From NCBI RefSeq assembly GCF_002013915.1, contig NZ_MBTF01000038.1, positions 273,834 to 337,833 of the forward strand: a stretch of 64,000 nt of DNA, in the 5' to 3' direction. The translations under genes and the position numbers were made by a program. The notes beneath the pieces were generated by a model that saw nothing but the letters and a program-made list of their open reading frames with translations, was not told the origin of the DNA and made no database searches. This document shows positions 16,231-25,044 of the stretch, one piece after another. Each line of letters opens with the position of its first letter. The stretch's first letter is position 1. The stretch comes from Mucilaginibacter pedocola. Its GTDB lineage: Bacteria > Bacteroidota > Bacteroidia > Sphingobacteriales > Sphingobacteriaceae.

Positions 16231-18033
16231 ATGAAACAATTTTTCAAATTTGTACTGGCCTCGTTTGTTGGCTTTATCCTTTCGGGTATATTCCTGTTGG
16301 TAGTATTCGCTTTGTTGGTTGGGGTTATTATCAGCTCTGCCGGATCGGACAACGGACCAGCGGTGGATTCTAACTCTATCCTTTATATGAAGATAGACTA
16401 CCCCATTACCGAGCGTACTGCCGTAAAGCCATTCCGCGGACTAAGCTTTTTAGGGTTAGATGAAGATAAATCGGTTGGACTGAACGACCTTTTGGCCGGC
16501 ATCAGGAAAGCAAAAACCGATAGCCACATTAAAGGCATCTTTTTAGATGAAAGCTACATGATGCAGGGCCAGGCCACTACCGAAGAGCTGCGTAATGCAT
16601 TGATAGACTTTAAAAAGTCGGGCAAATTTATTGTGGCCTACTCCGAAATTTATACTCAGGGCTTTTACTACCTGGCTTCGGTAGCCGATAAAATATACAT
16701 CAACCCAAAGGGCATCATCGAGTTTAAGGGTTTTAGTTCGGATGTTACCTTCCTGAAAGGTGCATTGGATAAATTGGGTATAGAAGCGCAGATCATTAAA
16801 GTGGGTACTTACAAAAGCGCTGTGGAACCTTACTTTTTAACCAAAATGAGCGATGCCAACCGCGAGCAGGTTACATCGTACTTAGGGTCGATGTATGATC
16901 ATTTCTTAACGGGCATTAGCGCAAGCCGCCATATCAATAAAGATTCGTTATTCAATTATGCCAATAACGGGTTGATACAAGAACCCGAAGATGCTTTAAA
17001 ATATAAACTGATTGACGGGCTGAAATATAAAGACGAAATATTGAGCGACCTGAAAGGCCGTACCGATGTAAAAGAAAAAGACAACCTGAAAAGCGTTGAA
17101 GTGGCCGATTATATAAAAAGCGCTTCCGACGATGAGGACAGCACCGATAAGGATGCCGAGAAAAATTCAAGTTCGAAAAACCGCATAGCCGTAATTTATG
17201 CCACCGGCGAAATTAGCGGAGGCGACGGCGACGATAACAGCATTGGCTCCGAAAGAATATCAAGAGCTATCCGCAAGGCCCGTACAGACGATAAGGTAAA
17301 GGCCGTTGTGTTACGCGTAAACTCACCGGGCGGTAGCTCGATGGCATCTGATGTGATATGGCGCGAGGTATCGCTCACCAAAAAGGTGAAGCCTATTATT
17401 GTATCTATGGGCGATGTTGCAGCATCGGGCGGGTACTATATTGCCTGCGCGGCAGATAGCATTTATGCCGAACCCAATACCATTACCGGCTCGATAGGTA
17501 TTTTTGCCGTATTGCCGAACATGCAGAAGTTTTTTAACGACAAACTGGGCATTACTTTCGATGGCGTAAAAACAGGCAAGTATGCCGATTTGGGCGATGT
17601 GAGCCGCCCGCTTACCCCAGAAGAACGCGCATTGCTGCAAAAAAGCATAAACCGCGGATACGATACCTTCACCAAAGCTGTTGCCGATGGCCGCAAAAAA
17701 ACGCAGGCATACATCAACTCGATAGGCCAGGGCCGCGTGTGGACAGGCGAACAAGCCTTAAAGAATGGCCTGGTAGATAAGCTGGGCAACATGAGCGATG
17801 CTATTGAATCGGCCGCTAAAAAAGCGGGGATAAAAGAATACCGATTGGTAAACTACCCCGAGCAAAAAAGCCCGTTCAGCAAGTTGAGCCAGGGACTATC
17901 TGCCGAGGTTAAAGCACACTTTATAAAAGCCGAATTGGGCGAAAACTACAAATACTACGAGCAGATAAAAGGCGTAACACAGCTAATGCGTACCCCCCAA
18001 GCCCGCCTGCCCTACACCGTAGAGATAAAATAA
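16231..18033 (+). CDS. sppA: Signal peptide peptidase SppA, 67K type
   Basis: SppA is an inner-membrane serine protease that degrades cleaved signal peptides. The 600-residue length matches the tandem-domain 67K form. It has one N-terminal membrane anchor (about residues 7-36) and two crotonase-like domains. The catalytic Lys is K195 in GTYKSAVEP of the first domain, and the Ser is S369 in NSPGGSSMASD of the second, the same split Ser-Lys dyad as in E. coli. A charged low-complexity linker (SDDEDSTDKDAEKNSSS, about residue 300) joins the domains. It is divergent from folK, with its own minus-7 box and a terminator at 18063-18090. Confidence 0.96.
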   Translation: MKQFFKFVLASFVGFILSGIFLLVVFALLVGVIISSAGSDNGPAVDSNSILYMKIDYPITERTAVKPFRGLSFLGLDEDKSVGLNDLLAGIRKAKTDSHIKGIFLDESYMMQGQATTEELRNALIDFKKSGKFIVAYSEIYTQGFYYLASVADKIYINPKGIIEFKGFSSDVTFLKGALDKLGIEAQIIKVGTYKSAVEPYFLTKMSDANREQVTSYLGSMYDHFLTGISASRHINKDSLFNYANNGLIQEPEDALKYKLIDGLKYKDEILSDLKGRTDVKEKDNLKSVEVADYIKSASDDEDSTDKDAEKNSSSKNRIAVIYATGEISGGDGDDNSIGSERISRAIRKARTDDKVKAVVLRVNSPGGSSMASDVIWREVSLTKKVKPIIVSMGDVAASGGYYIACAADSIYAEPNTITGSIGIFAVLPNMQKFFNDKLGITFDGVKTGKYADLGDVSRPLTPEERALLQKSINRGYDTFTKAVADGRKKTQAYINSIGQGRVWTGEQALKNGLVDKLGNMSDAIESAAKKAGIKEYRLVNYPEQKSPFSKLSQGLSAEVKAHFIKAELGENYKYYEQIKGVTQLMRTPQARLPYTVEIK

Positions 18034-18062
18034 TTTTGTGTTTACATATTTTGATTAGAACG

Positions 18063-18090
18063 GAAGCCACTTGAAAGGGTGGCTTTTCTT
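18063..18090 (+). terminator. Terminator of sppA
   Basis: GAAGCCAC pairs with GTGGCTTT around TTGAAAGG, followed by TCTT. Short stem but well placed. Confidence 0.7.
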
Positions 18091-18118
18091 ATTTAATACG
18101 AATTACTCTTACGCTGAT

Positions 18119-18236
18119 TTGAGTGAACACGAATTTTCTCGAAAAGGACGAATTACACAAATCGTTTATCAAAAATCTACAGCATATTAATGCAGCTAAA
18201 AATTCGCTTAATTAGAGAAAATTCGTGTTCACTCAA
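18119..18236. repeat. 22-bp perfect inverted repeat around an AT-rich loop
   Basis: TTGAGTGAACACGAATTTTC and two more bases (18119-18140) are the exact complement of 18215-18236. The 74-base interior has no open frame of note. It lies in the 333-bp spacer after sppA, followed by GCACTGCGTAAAACTCCGCG (around 18250), which resembles the other CTCTGCG repeats. Confidence 0.75.
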
Positions 18237-18366
18237 TTTTAGGTTTGCAAGCACTGCGTAAAACTCCGCGCACGCTGCGGTTAAAAAAACACTCTTTAAA
18301 TAATGTTGTTCAATAATAAAAGGCATTTTTGCCCCCGCCTTTTGTATTTTTACCGCAAACCAATTT

Positions 18367-20043
18367 ATGGAAAACAAGCCCATTTCCCGTACGCTTCGCC
18401 TGCTTTCGCAATTGATGGAATTGCACGATGTTAACCCCTTCAAAACGAAATCGGTAGCTAACGCGGCCTTCAAAGTTGATAAACTCCCCTTCCCTCTTGC
18501 CGGTAAAACCGTTGCCGAACTGGAAAAAATAGATGGCATTGGCAAAAGCCTCGCCGCCAAAATTGCCGAACTGCTGGAAACCGGCACCATGGCCGAACTA
18601 CAGGAAATGCTGGATAAAACACCCGAAGGCATTGTAGAGATGATGCACATTAAAGGCATCGGCGCTAAGAAAGTGGGCATTATTTGGAAAGAGCTCGGCA
18701 TAGAGAACATTGGTGAACTTTACTATGCCTGCAACGAGAACCGTCTGATAGAAGCCAAAGGTTTCGGCTTGAAAACACAGGAAGATATCCGCAAGGTTAT
18801 CGAGTTCAGGATGGCGGGGAATGGCAAATTCCTATACGCACAGATAGAGGAAGAAGCCAAACTGCTGATGGACGAGATAAAGGGTATTTTCCCCGATGCG
18901 CTTAAGCATTTTGCCGGCGAGTTCCGCCGTATGAATGATATTATTACCGAATTGGTTATCGTTATAGGCAGCATAAACCAGCAGATAGCTTTTGATTCGT
19001 TGGCCAACTCGCAAATACTGCAAAACGTTGCCCTGAATGGCGACCATATTAGCGGCGAACTAAAAAACGGGCTGCTGGTAGATATTATATGTGTGCAAAA
19101 AGCCGATTACTATAATCAATTGTTTATCCACACCGGCGACGAAGCGCATGTGGATGCTGTGATGAAACGTATCAGCAATAGTGTGGACCTGCCATCGAGC
19201 GAGGAATTAATATACGAAAAAGCCAACCTGAGCTGGATCCCCCCTGAACTACGCGAAGGCGAAATGTTTATACAACGCGCTAATAATAACCAGTTGCCAA
19301 CCCTTATTACCTACCACGACTTAAAGGGCACCCTGCACAACCACAGCACCTGGAGCGACGGCGTAAACACCATTGAAGAAATGGCCCTATACTGCCGCGA
19401 CGATCTAAAACTGCAATACCTGGGTATGTGCGACCACAGCAAAAGCGCCGTGTATGCCAAAGGCTTAAGCATCGAGCGCGTGCTGCAGCAACACGAGGAG
19501 ATAGATGCGCTGAACAAAAAACTGGAGAATTTCCACATATTTAAAGGCATAGAATCGGACATATTGGGCGATGGTTCACTGGATTACCCCGACGAGATAC
19601 TGCAGCGCTTTGACTTCATTGTAGCCTCGGTACACTCCAACCTTAAAATGGCGGAAGATAAAGCTACCGCCCGGTTGATAAAAGCTATCGAAAACCCTTA
19701 CACCACTATACTTGGCCACCCAACCGGCAGGTTGTTGCTCAGCCGCCGTGGGTACGACATCGACCATAAAAAGGTGATAGATGCCTGTGCCGCCAATAAC
19801 GTGGTGATAGAAATAAACGCCAACCCGCTCCGCCTCGACCTGGATTGGCGCTGGCACCAATACGCACTGGAAAAAGGCGTAATGCTATCCATTAACCCCG
19901 ATGCCCACCGCAACAGCGGCTTTTTAGATATGGAATACGGCGTAAATGTTGCCCGCAAGGGTGGCTTAAGTAAAGATATGTGCCTGAATGCGCTATCTTT
20001 GGAAGAGATAACCACGGTTTTTGAAAAGAAGAAACCGAAGTGA
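18367..20043 (+). CDS. PolX-family protein: helix-hairpin-helix, degenerate polymerase domain, intact PHP exonuclease domain
   Basis: The 558-residue protein has the bacterial PolX layout. An 8-kDa-like/HhH region occupies residues 1-160 (IDGIGKSLAAKIAELLETG, IKGIGAKKVGIIWKELG). A nucleotidyltransferase-like domain follows, and a PHP domain fills about residues 317-558. The PHP metal residues are all visible: HNHSTWSD, MCDHSKSA, KGIESDILGDG, ASVHSN, LGHPTGR and NPDAHR. The polymerase palm is altered. Aligned to GSxRRxxExxGDxD, it reads G184-E-F-R-R-M-N-D-I-I-T-E195-L-V197, so both first catalytic Asp are replaced, although a later VDI remains. Nuclease activity is therefore more likely than polymerisation. 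It may act in base excision repair. Confidence 0.88.
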   Translation: MENKPISRTLRLLSQLMELHDVNPFKTKSVANAAFKVDKLPFPLAGKTVAELEKIDGIGKSLAAKIAELLETGTMAELQEMLDKTPEGIVEMMHIKGIGAKKVGIIWKELGIENIGELYYACNENRLIEAKGFGLKTQEDIRKVIEFRMAGNGKFLYAQIEEEAKLLMDEIKGIFPDALKHFAGEFRRMNDIITELVIVIGSINQQIAFDSLANSQILQNVALNGDHISGELKNGLLVDIICVQKADYYNQLFIHTGDEAHVDAVMKRISNSVDLPSSEELIYEKANLSWIPPELREGEMFIQRANNNQLPTLITYHDLKGTLHNHSTWSDGVNTIEEMALYCRDDLKLQYLGMCDHSKSAVYAKGLSIERVLQQHEEIDALNKKLENFHIFKGIESDILGDGSLDYPDEILQRFDFIVASVHSNLKMAEDKATARLIKAIENPYTTILGHPTGRLLLSRRGYDIDHKKVIDACAANNVVIEINANPLRLDLDWRWHQYALEKGVMLSINPDAHRNSGFLDMEYGVNVARKGGLSKDMCLNALSLEEITTVFEKKKPK

Positions 20044-20050
20044 TACACCA

Positions 20051-20077
20051 TAGCGATGGGTTTCAAACCCATCGCTA
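20051..20077. repeat. 13-bp near-perfect palindrome
   Basis: TAGCGATGGGTTT and AAACCCATCGCTA flank a single C, 8 bases after the polX stop. No T run. It could end transcription weakly or be a REP core. Confidence 0.6.
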
Positions 20078-20092
20078 CAGAACGAAGCCAAA

Positions 20093-20216
20093 CTCCCTCC
20101 CTTGGGAGGGGTGTGAGGGCTTTGTGAAGTGGCGGGGAGGGGTTTCGCCGCTATGCATAACGTATAAACCCCTCCCTGCATTTACGCGCGGGCAGCCGCA
20201 CCCCTCCCCAAGGAGG
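20093..20216. repeat. CTCCCTCC...GGGAGGGGTG palindromic repeat
   Basis: CTCCCTTGGGAGGGGTGTG at the left is answered by GCACCCCTCCCCAAGGAGG at the right, and GGGGAGGGGTTTCGCC mirrors AACCCCTCCCTGC inside. A related shorter element is at 47106-47158. It fills the spacer upstream of the heptose adenylyltransferase. Confidence 0.65.
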
Positions 20217-20242
20217 TAATTAGAAGAAATACAACGTTCCCC

Positions 20243-20746
20243 ATGCGCAACAACCTCGAGCAAACGCTTTTAGAAAAAATAACCGATACGCCTACCCTCA
20301 CGGCCCGCATACAGGCATGGAAGGCGGAGGGCAAAAAAATTGTGTTCACCAATGGCGTGTTCGATCTGTTGCATTTGGGGCACATCACCTATATGGCAAA
20401 AGCTGCCGAACTGGGCGATAAACTGGTGATCGGACTAAATGCTGATGCATCGGTAAAGCGCCTGAAGGGTGAAAGCCGCCCCGTGAACGACCAAAACAAC
20501 CGTGCTGCGCTGCTGGCCGCTCTGTTTTTTGTGGATGGGATTGTACTTTTTGAAGAAGATACCCCGCGCGATTTGATTGTTACCCTAATGCCCGATATAC
20601 TGGTAAAAGGTGCAGATTACACCGTAGAAAATATTGCCGGCGCCAAAGAAGTATTAGCCAACGGCGGCGAAGTAAAAACCATTACGCTGGTAGAGGGCTA
20701 CTCATCAACCTCTATCATCAACAAAATACGCGCGCAAACCACTTAA
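20243..20746 (+). CDS. rfaE2: D-glycero-beta-D-manno-heptose 1-phosphate adenylyltransferase
   Basis: The enzyme makes ADP-heptose for the lipopolysaccharide inner core. At 167 residues this is the stand-alone nucleotidyltransferase half of HldE. Motifs are TNGVFDLLHLGHITYMAKA (HxGH in HLGH), VGLNAD-type IGLNADASVKRLKG, PDILVKGADYTVENIAGA and EGYSSTSIINKI. The glycosyltransferase family 9 gene follows 17 bases later and presumably uses the product. The kinase half is not in the window. The call is confident. Confidence 0.94.
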   Translation: MRNNLEQTLLEKITDTPTLTARIQAWKAEGKKIVFTNGVFDLLHLGHITYMAKAAELGDKLVIGLNADASVKRLKGESRPVNDQNNRAALLAALFFVDGIVLFEEDTPRDLIVTLMPDILVKGADYTVENIAGAKEVLANGGEVKTITLVEGYSSTSIINKIRAQTT

Positions 20747-20763
20747 CAGAGTATCTTTACCGC

Positions 20764-21729
20764 ATGAAGATATTGGTTATCCGCTTCAGCTCGATGGGTG
20801 ATATTATATATACTACCCCTGTGGTGCGCTGCCTGAAACAGCAGGTACCCAATGCCGAAGTGCATTTTTTAACCAAGCCGGCCTTCCAATATATTTACAA
20901 TAATAACCCCTATCTTGATAAGCTGCTGCTGCTGAAGCCCACACTGGCCGAAACCATTGCCGATATAAAGGCCGAACAATACGACTATATTGTTGACCTG
21001 CACAACAACTTGCGCACCGCCATCATCAAACTGCGCACGGGCATTAAGTCTTCCACCTATAAAAAGCACATAGTGCGCAAATGGCTCAGCCTTAAACTGC
21101 GTAAACAACTGGTGCCAACAACGCATTTGGTAGAACGATACCTGGAAGCGGCCGCGCCATTAGGCGTGAAAAACGATGGTAAACCTATTGATTACCATGT
21201 GGGCGAACATCGGTTAGAAAAGCTATTACCCGCCAGCCATCAGCAGGGCTTTGTGGCTTTTGTTATCGGTGCTACGCATTTTACCAAACGCCTGCCCAAC
21301 TATAAGATCGTCAACATCTGCCGCGATTTGAATCTGCCGGTGGTGCTTTTAGGCGGTAAAGATGTACAGGCCAACGGCAACGAAGTTGCCACAGCACTCG
21401 GCAAAAAAGTGTATAATGCCTGCGGGATAACCTCGCTGGACGAATCGGTCTTCCTGGTATCCAAAGCCCAAAGCATAATTGGCTTCGATACCGGGCTTAC
21501 CCATATTGCCGAGGCTTTCGATAGGCCCATTGTATCTGTTTGGGGAGGCACGGTGCCCGAATTGTTGGGTGTACAGCCCTACATGGTGAAGGATGTTTTG
21601 GTCGCCGGCACCGATATCAGCTGCCGCCCCTGCTCTAAATTCGGTTTAGAAAAATGCCCGCTCGGGCATTTTAAATGCATGAACGATATGCCCGAAGCAC
21701 CTATCACATCGTTTGTGAACGCCCGCTAA
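20764..21729 (+). CDS. Glycosyltransferase family 9 (ADP-heptose--LPS heptosyltransferase type)
   Basis: The 321-residue protein has the GT9 start MKILVIRFSSMGDIIYTTPV. Near the C-terminus it has the donor-binding region IIGFDTGLTHIAEAFDRPIV followed by WGGTVPEL. Such enzymes add heptose from ADP-heptose to lipid A-core on the cytoplasmic side of the inner membrane. The position just after the ADP-heptose-forming gene supports a heptose donor. A Cys-rich end (CRPCSKFGLEKCPLGHFKC) may bind metal and is common in this Bacteroidota group. The acceptor position in the core cannot be told from sequence. Confidence 0.9.
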   Translation: MKILVIRFSSMGDIIYTTPVVRCLKQQVPNAEVHFLTKPAFQYIYNNNPYLDKLLLLKPTLAETIADIKAEQYDYIVDLHNNLRTAIIKLRTGIKSSTYKKHIVRKWLSLKLRKQLVPTTHLVERYLEAAAPLGVKNDGKPIDYHVGEHRLEKLLPASHQQGFVAFVIGATHFTKRLPNYKIVNICRDLNLPVVLLGGKDVQANGNEVATALGKKVYNACGITSLDESVFLVSKAQSIIGFDTGLTHIAEAFDRPIVSVWGGTVPELLGVQPYMVKDVLVAGTDISCRPCSKFGLEKCPLGHFKCMNDMPEAPITSFVNAR

Positions 21730-21773
21730 AAATAATCTGTGAAGTAATTAATCTTTTATTACTTAGTTTTGTC

Positions 21774-21781
21774 CAACAATA
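21774..21781 (+). promoter_or_regulatory. Minus-7 box for the first barrel gene
   Basis: TAGTTTTG matches TAnnTTTG and lies 17 bases before ATG 21799. It falls inside the longer possible reading frame, which argues for the downstream start. Confidence 0.55.
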
Positions 21782-21798
21782 AATCTTACTCACATATT

Positions 21799-22392
21799 AT
21801 GAAAAAAGTACTACTTTCCTTAGCGTTAGTGGCCGTAGCAGCAACATCGGCCTTCGCACAAATTCCTCAGATCGGCATTAAAGGCGGTGTAAACATTGCC
21901 AAACTTAACGCTTCAGCCGGCAACATCTCAGCATCGACTGAATCGGTAACTTCGTTTTCAGCCGGCGCTTTTGTTGATTTTAAACTTGGCGCAGTTTCAC
22001 TACAACCGGGTTTATACTATACAGGCAAAGGTGGCAGCGACGGCAATGGCAACACCATCCGTTTAAATTACCTGCAGGTGCCGGTAAATTTTGTTTACCA
22101 TGCTCCGATAGTTGTAGGCGACATTTTCTTTGGTGCCGGACCTTACGCGGCTTATGGCTTATCTGCTAAAGGAAAAGATGCCTCGGGTGTAACCATAGAC
22201 GGCACTTTTGGAGATGGCCCAGACGATGTAAAAAGAACCGACTTAGGTTTAAATGGCATTGCGGGCATCCATCTGAAAACAGGCCTTTTACTGGGTATTA
22301 ATTACGACCTTGGATTATCAAACATTACCAACGATAGTTCAATTTCAACAAGGAACCGTGTTTTAGGATTTTCGATAGGTTACACATTCTAA
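21799..22392 (+). CDS. Outer-membrane beta-barrel protein (porin-family/PorT-like), first of a tandem pair
   Basis: From ATG 21799 the product is 197 residues with a signal peptide ending in SAFAQ. The mature part alternates in the manner of an eight-strand barrel. Shared features with the next gene are IKGGVNIAKL, SFSAGAFVDFKLG, LQPGLYYTGKGG, RLNYLQVPVNFVY, GAGPYAAYGLS and GINYDLGLSNI. The final residue is Phe, as usual for barrel proteins that use the BAM complex. Transport function is unproven; many such small barrels have structural or unknown roles. The upstream in-frame ATG at 21769 precedes the promoter box and is rejected. Confidence 0.85.
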   Translation: MKKVLLSLALVAVAATSAFAQIPQIGIKGGVNIAKLNASAGNISASTESVTSFSAGAFVDFKLGAVSLQPGLYYTGKGGSDGNGNTIRLNYLQVPVNFVYHAPIVVGDIFFGAGPYAAYGLSAKGKDASGVTIDGTFGDGPDDVKRTDLGLNGIAGIHLKTGLLLGINYDLGLSNITNDSSISTRNRVLGFSIGYTF

Positions 22393-22406
22393 GAAAACAC
22401 TTAAAC

Positions 22407-22444
22407 AACAAAAGGGGGAGCTTCATCGTTCCTCTTTTTGTTTT
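22407..22444 (+). terminator. Probable terminator between the two barrel genes
   Basis: AACAAAAGGGGGAG pairs with CTCTTTTTGTT using G-U pairs around a short loop, ending in TTTT. It would separate the tandem genes into two units or lower read-through. Confidence 0.5.
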
Positions 22445-22474
22445 ATCTAAATTTTACCTTAACCAATATCACAC

Positions 22475-23092
22475 ATGAAAAAACTATTACTTTCTTTGGC
22501 ATTTGCCACTTTATCATTTTGCGCATTTGCTCAGGTACCTACTGCGGGCTTAAAAGGCGGTTTAAACTTTGCACAAATTTCCGGTAGCGATGGCTCCGGC
22601 GGCACTTCTACATCGGGCACCTTAACATCCTTTTCGGTTGGCGCGTTCCTGGAGTTTGCCGGCGATGGCGTAGCTATACAGCCCGGATTGTTTTACACCG
22701 GCAAAGGCTCTAAAAGCAAGACAAACTCCGGTATTTCCAGTTCGCTTAATTTGCGTTATCTGCAATTGCCTGTAAATTTTGTAATTAATGTACCGGCCGG
22801 TTTTGGCAAACTATATATTGGCGCAGGCCCCTACGCAGCTTACGGGTTATCGGGCAAGGTAGAAAGCTCTAATAACGGCGGTACTCCATCAACTACCAAT
22901 TTAAGCTTTGGCCAATACAGCGGCCAGCTAAAAAGAATGGACTATGGCGCACAGGGCATTGCCGGCTTGCGCTTTAACACGGGTTTTTTAATCGGCGTAA
23001 ATTACGATTTGGGCTTAGCAAACATTGTAAATAATGCAAGTGTAAAAAGTAAAAACCGGGTGTTGGGTGTGAGTGTTGGCGTTACATTCTGA
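22475..23092 (+). CDS. Outer-membrane beta-barrel protein, second of a tandem pair
   Basis: This 205-residue paralogue of the preceding gene has a signal peptide (MKKLLLSLAFATLSFCAFAQ) and the same blocks in the same order: LKGGLNFAQI, SFSVGAFLEFAG, IQPGLFYTGKGS, LRYLQLPVNFVI, GAGPYAAYGLSGK, GVNYDLGLANIVN and a terminal Phe. Divergence lies mainly in the extracellular-loop positions, consistent with loop evolution after duplication. It starts 82 bases after its partner. The cargo or role is unknown. Confidence 0.85.
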   Translation: MKKLLLSLAFATLSFCAFAQVPTAGLKGGLNFAQISGSDGSGGTSTSGTLTSFSVGAFLEFAGDGVAIQPGLFYTGKGSKSKTNSGISSSLNLRYLQLPVNFVINVPAGFGKLYIGAGPYAAYGLSGKVESSNNGGTPSTTNLSFGQYSGQLKRMDYGAQGIAGLRFNTGFLIGVNYDLGLANIVNNASVKSKNRVLGVSVGVTF

Positions 23093-23139
23093 GTTTAAGG
23101 AGTATCTCTTCTTAAAAAATCAATAAGAAATTACCCAAT

Positions 23140-23348
23140 TTAACCACAGAGAGAAAACGCGGAGGTTCACAGAGAGATTTGCAAATTGGTGAAAGAGGGA
23201 GAAAATTCAATTTAACTTCACGCAAAGACGCCAAGGCGCAAAGTTTTTTGATCTTTTTCTTTGCGGGCTTAGTGCCTTTACGTGATAAAATATACACATT
23301 ACAAGCTCTGCGAACCTCTGCGCATATCTCTGCGAACTCTGTGGTTAA
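23140..23348. repeat. Dispersed composite repeat, copy B
   Basis: TTAACCACAGAGAGAAAACG at the left and CTCTGCGAACTCTGTGGTTAA at the right are the inverted termini. The interior block from CAGAGAGATTTGCAAATTGG through GACGCCAAGGCGCAAAG is nearly identical to the reverse complement of the copy at 6624-6834. It takes up most of the 319-bp spacer upstream of sixA. Confidence 0.8.
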
Positions 23349-23411
23349 ATAAAGCCAAACATAAAACAGGTTCAGTTTTTGTTTGTCTTATCCCTATACT
23401 TGTAAACCTAT

Positions 23412-23888
23412 ATGAAAAAGCTCCTGCTAATACGCCATGCCAAAGCCACACAAGAAAGCGGCTATACCGATTTTGAACGCCCCTTAACCGATAAAGGCGT
23501 AAAAGGAGCCGAAGCCATGGCGCAGCACTTGCTGGAAAAAGGCATTATACCACAAGCGTTTGTTACCAGCCCGGCTTTACGCACGCATACTACCGCCAAT
23601 ATTTTTACTGATACGCTGAAGCTGAACGAATCCACTATCATTAAAGATATATATGAGGCAGGCGAAAGTACCCTGCTCCGCGTGATAAGCGAACTGCCGG
23701 CCGATCAGGATTTCATAGCCCTTGTAGGCCATAACCCGGCCGTTGCGCAAGTGTTGTATACCCTAAGCAGTGCCCTAAAAGAAGTGCCGCCGGGAACAGT
23801 AGCACTTATAGAATTTGACCTGGATAGCTGGCAGGAGATCTACGAAGATTCGGGCAAACTCACCTACTACGATAACCCCAAGCTTTAA
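23412..23888 (+). CDS. sixA: SixA-like phosphohistidine phosphatase
   Basis: The 158-residue protein is a small histidine phosphatase. KLLLIRHAKA holds the catalytic RH motif (Arg-His). A second Arg follows in SPALRTHTTA, and LVGHNPAV gives the distal His. SixA removes phosphate from phosphohistidine, for example on Hpt domains or PTS proteins, and the family start and length agree. It is convergent with dprA and the two coding ends overlap by 4 bases. The Hpt protein at 15.3 kb is a conceivable substrate, but that is speculation. Confidence 0.88.
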   Translation: MKKLLLIRHAKATQESGYTDFERPLTDKGVKGAEAMAQHLLEKGIIPQAFVTSPALRTHTTANIFTDTLKLNESTIIKDIYEAGESTLLRVISELPADQDFIALVGHNPAVAQVLYTLSSALKEVPPGTVALIEFDLDSWQEIYEDSGKLTYYDNPKL

Positions 23889-24985
23889 TTAACGGCATAA
23901 GTTTTACCCGGCAACGAGCGGATAAAGCCCTGTAACTCCATATCCAGCAGTGCCATAGCTAACTGACTAACGGGCATATTTGCTTTAACGCTAAGGTCAT
24001 CAATAGCTAAGGGCGATTTATTTTCGCGAATGATATCGTAAATGGCACGCTCGCCGGTTGATAGGTCGATAGGGAGCATCAGTTGCTCGGGCGCGGGTTT
24101 CATATCGCTATTCTTTTCCCAGCCGAGGCTGTAGGCCAGGTCGGCAACGCAGGTGAGCAGTTGAGCTTTGTTATTGCGTATCAAAAAGTTACACCCTTCC
24201 GAGTACTCATCCCCCAGCCTGCCGGGGAACGCAAACACATCGCGGTTATAGCTGTTGGCAATTTCGGCAGTGATGAGTGCGCCGCCTTTTAGTGCTGCCT
24301 CTACCACAATGGTTGCATCGGCCATGCCGGCCACAATACGGTTGCGCTGCGGGAAGTTCTCGCGGTCGGGCAACGTTCCCGATGGGTATTCGGTTAACAA
24401 GCCGCCATTCTCCAGCATCTTTTCGGCAGTGCCACGGTTTTGGGAAGGGTAAAGCCTATCGTGCCCGTGACCCAAAACACCAACCGTAGGTACACCTGCA
24501 CGCAAACATTCTTTATGCGCGGCCACATCAATACCCAAAGCAAGGCCGCTTACTATTAATATATTGTATTCCTGCAGTTCGTCAACCAGTTGCCGGCACA
24601 GTTGTTTGCCATAATCGGTGGCGTTGCGGGTGCCTACTATATTAATAACACGCAGCATATTGAGGTTAGCGTTACCGCGCGAATACAATAATAGTGGCGA
24701 ATCGTGACAGCTTTTTAACCGTTTTGGGTAGCGTGCATCGGTATAGAAAAGCACATCAATATTATTCTTCTCTATAAAATCTAACTCTTTTTCGGCGCGA
24801 CGAAGAGCCTCGTCAAAGTCGGCACCTTCTACCCGCTTCTCCCCTATGCCCCGTGCGCGGGTGAGCGATGATTTAGATAAACGGAATATCTGCTCGGCAT
24901 CGCCAAACTGGCTGAGCATCGATTTGGCCAGCACAGGCCCTATCTGTTTTACAAAGGTTAAAGCTATCTGATGATGTAACGACAT
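23885..24985 (-). CDS. dprA: DNA-processing protein DprA
   Basis: DprA loads RecA on incoming single-stranded DNA during natural transformation. The 366-residue protein has an N-terminal HhH-type region (IGPVLAKSMLSQFGDAEQIF and ARGIGEKRV), then the Rossmann-like core with VGTRNATDYGK, VSGLALGIDVAAH and YPSGTLPDRENFPQRNRI. The C-terminal winged-helix part contains KSPLAIDDLSVKANM. All core motifs are present, so the gene looks functional. No other competence gene is adjacent. Its 3' end overlaps sixA by 4 bases in convergent orientation. Confidence 0.95.
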   Translation of the reverse strand: MSLHHQIALTFVKQIGPVLAKSMLSQFGDAEQIFRLSKSSLTRARGIGEKRVEGADFDEALRRAEKELDFIEKNNIDVLFYTDARYPKRLKSCHDSPLLLYSRGNANLNMLRVINIVGTRNATDYGKQLCRQLVDELQEYNILIVSGLALGIDVAAHKECLRAGVPTVGVLGHGHDRLYPSQNRGTAEKMLENGGLLTEYPSGTLPDRENFPQRNRIVAGMADATIVVEAALKGGALITAEIANSYNRDVFAFPGRLGDEYSEGCNFLIRNNKAQLLTCVADLAYSLGWEKNSDMKPAPEQLMLPIDLSTGERAIYDIIRENKSPLAIDDLSVKANMPVSQLAMALLDMELQGFIRSLPGKTYAVN

Positions 24986-25044
24986 AGTTTTGGTTGCCCT
25001 AATGTAGGAAAAATCCTAATATTTTTAGCAAAATTGATTTTTAT

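Noticed and set aside
16140..16352. Upstream extension of folK by 71 codons
   Set aside because: It overlaps the start of sppA and its promoter box; folK family proteins begin at the chosen Met.
21769..21798. Upstream ATG for the first barrel gene
   Set aside because: It lies upstream of and across the minus-7 box and would precede the signal peptide with ten polar residues.
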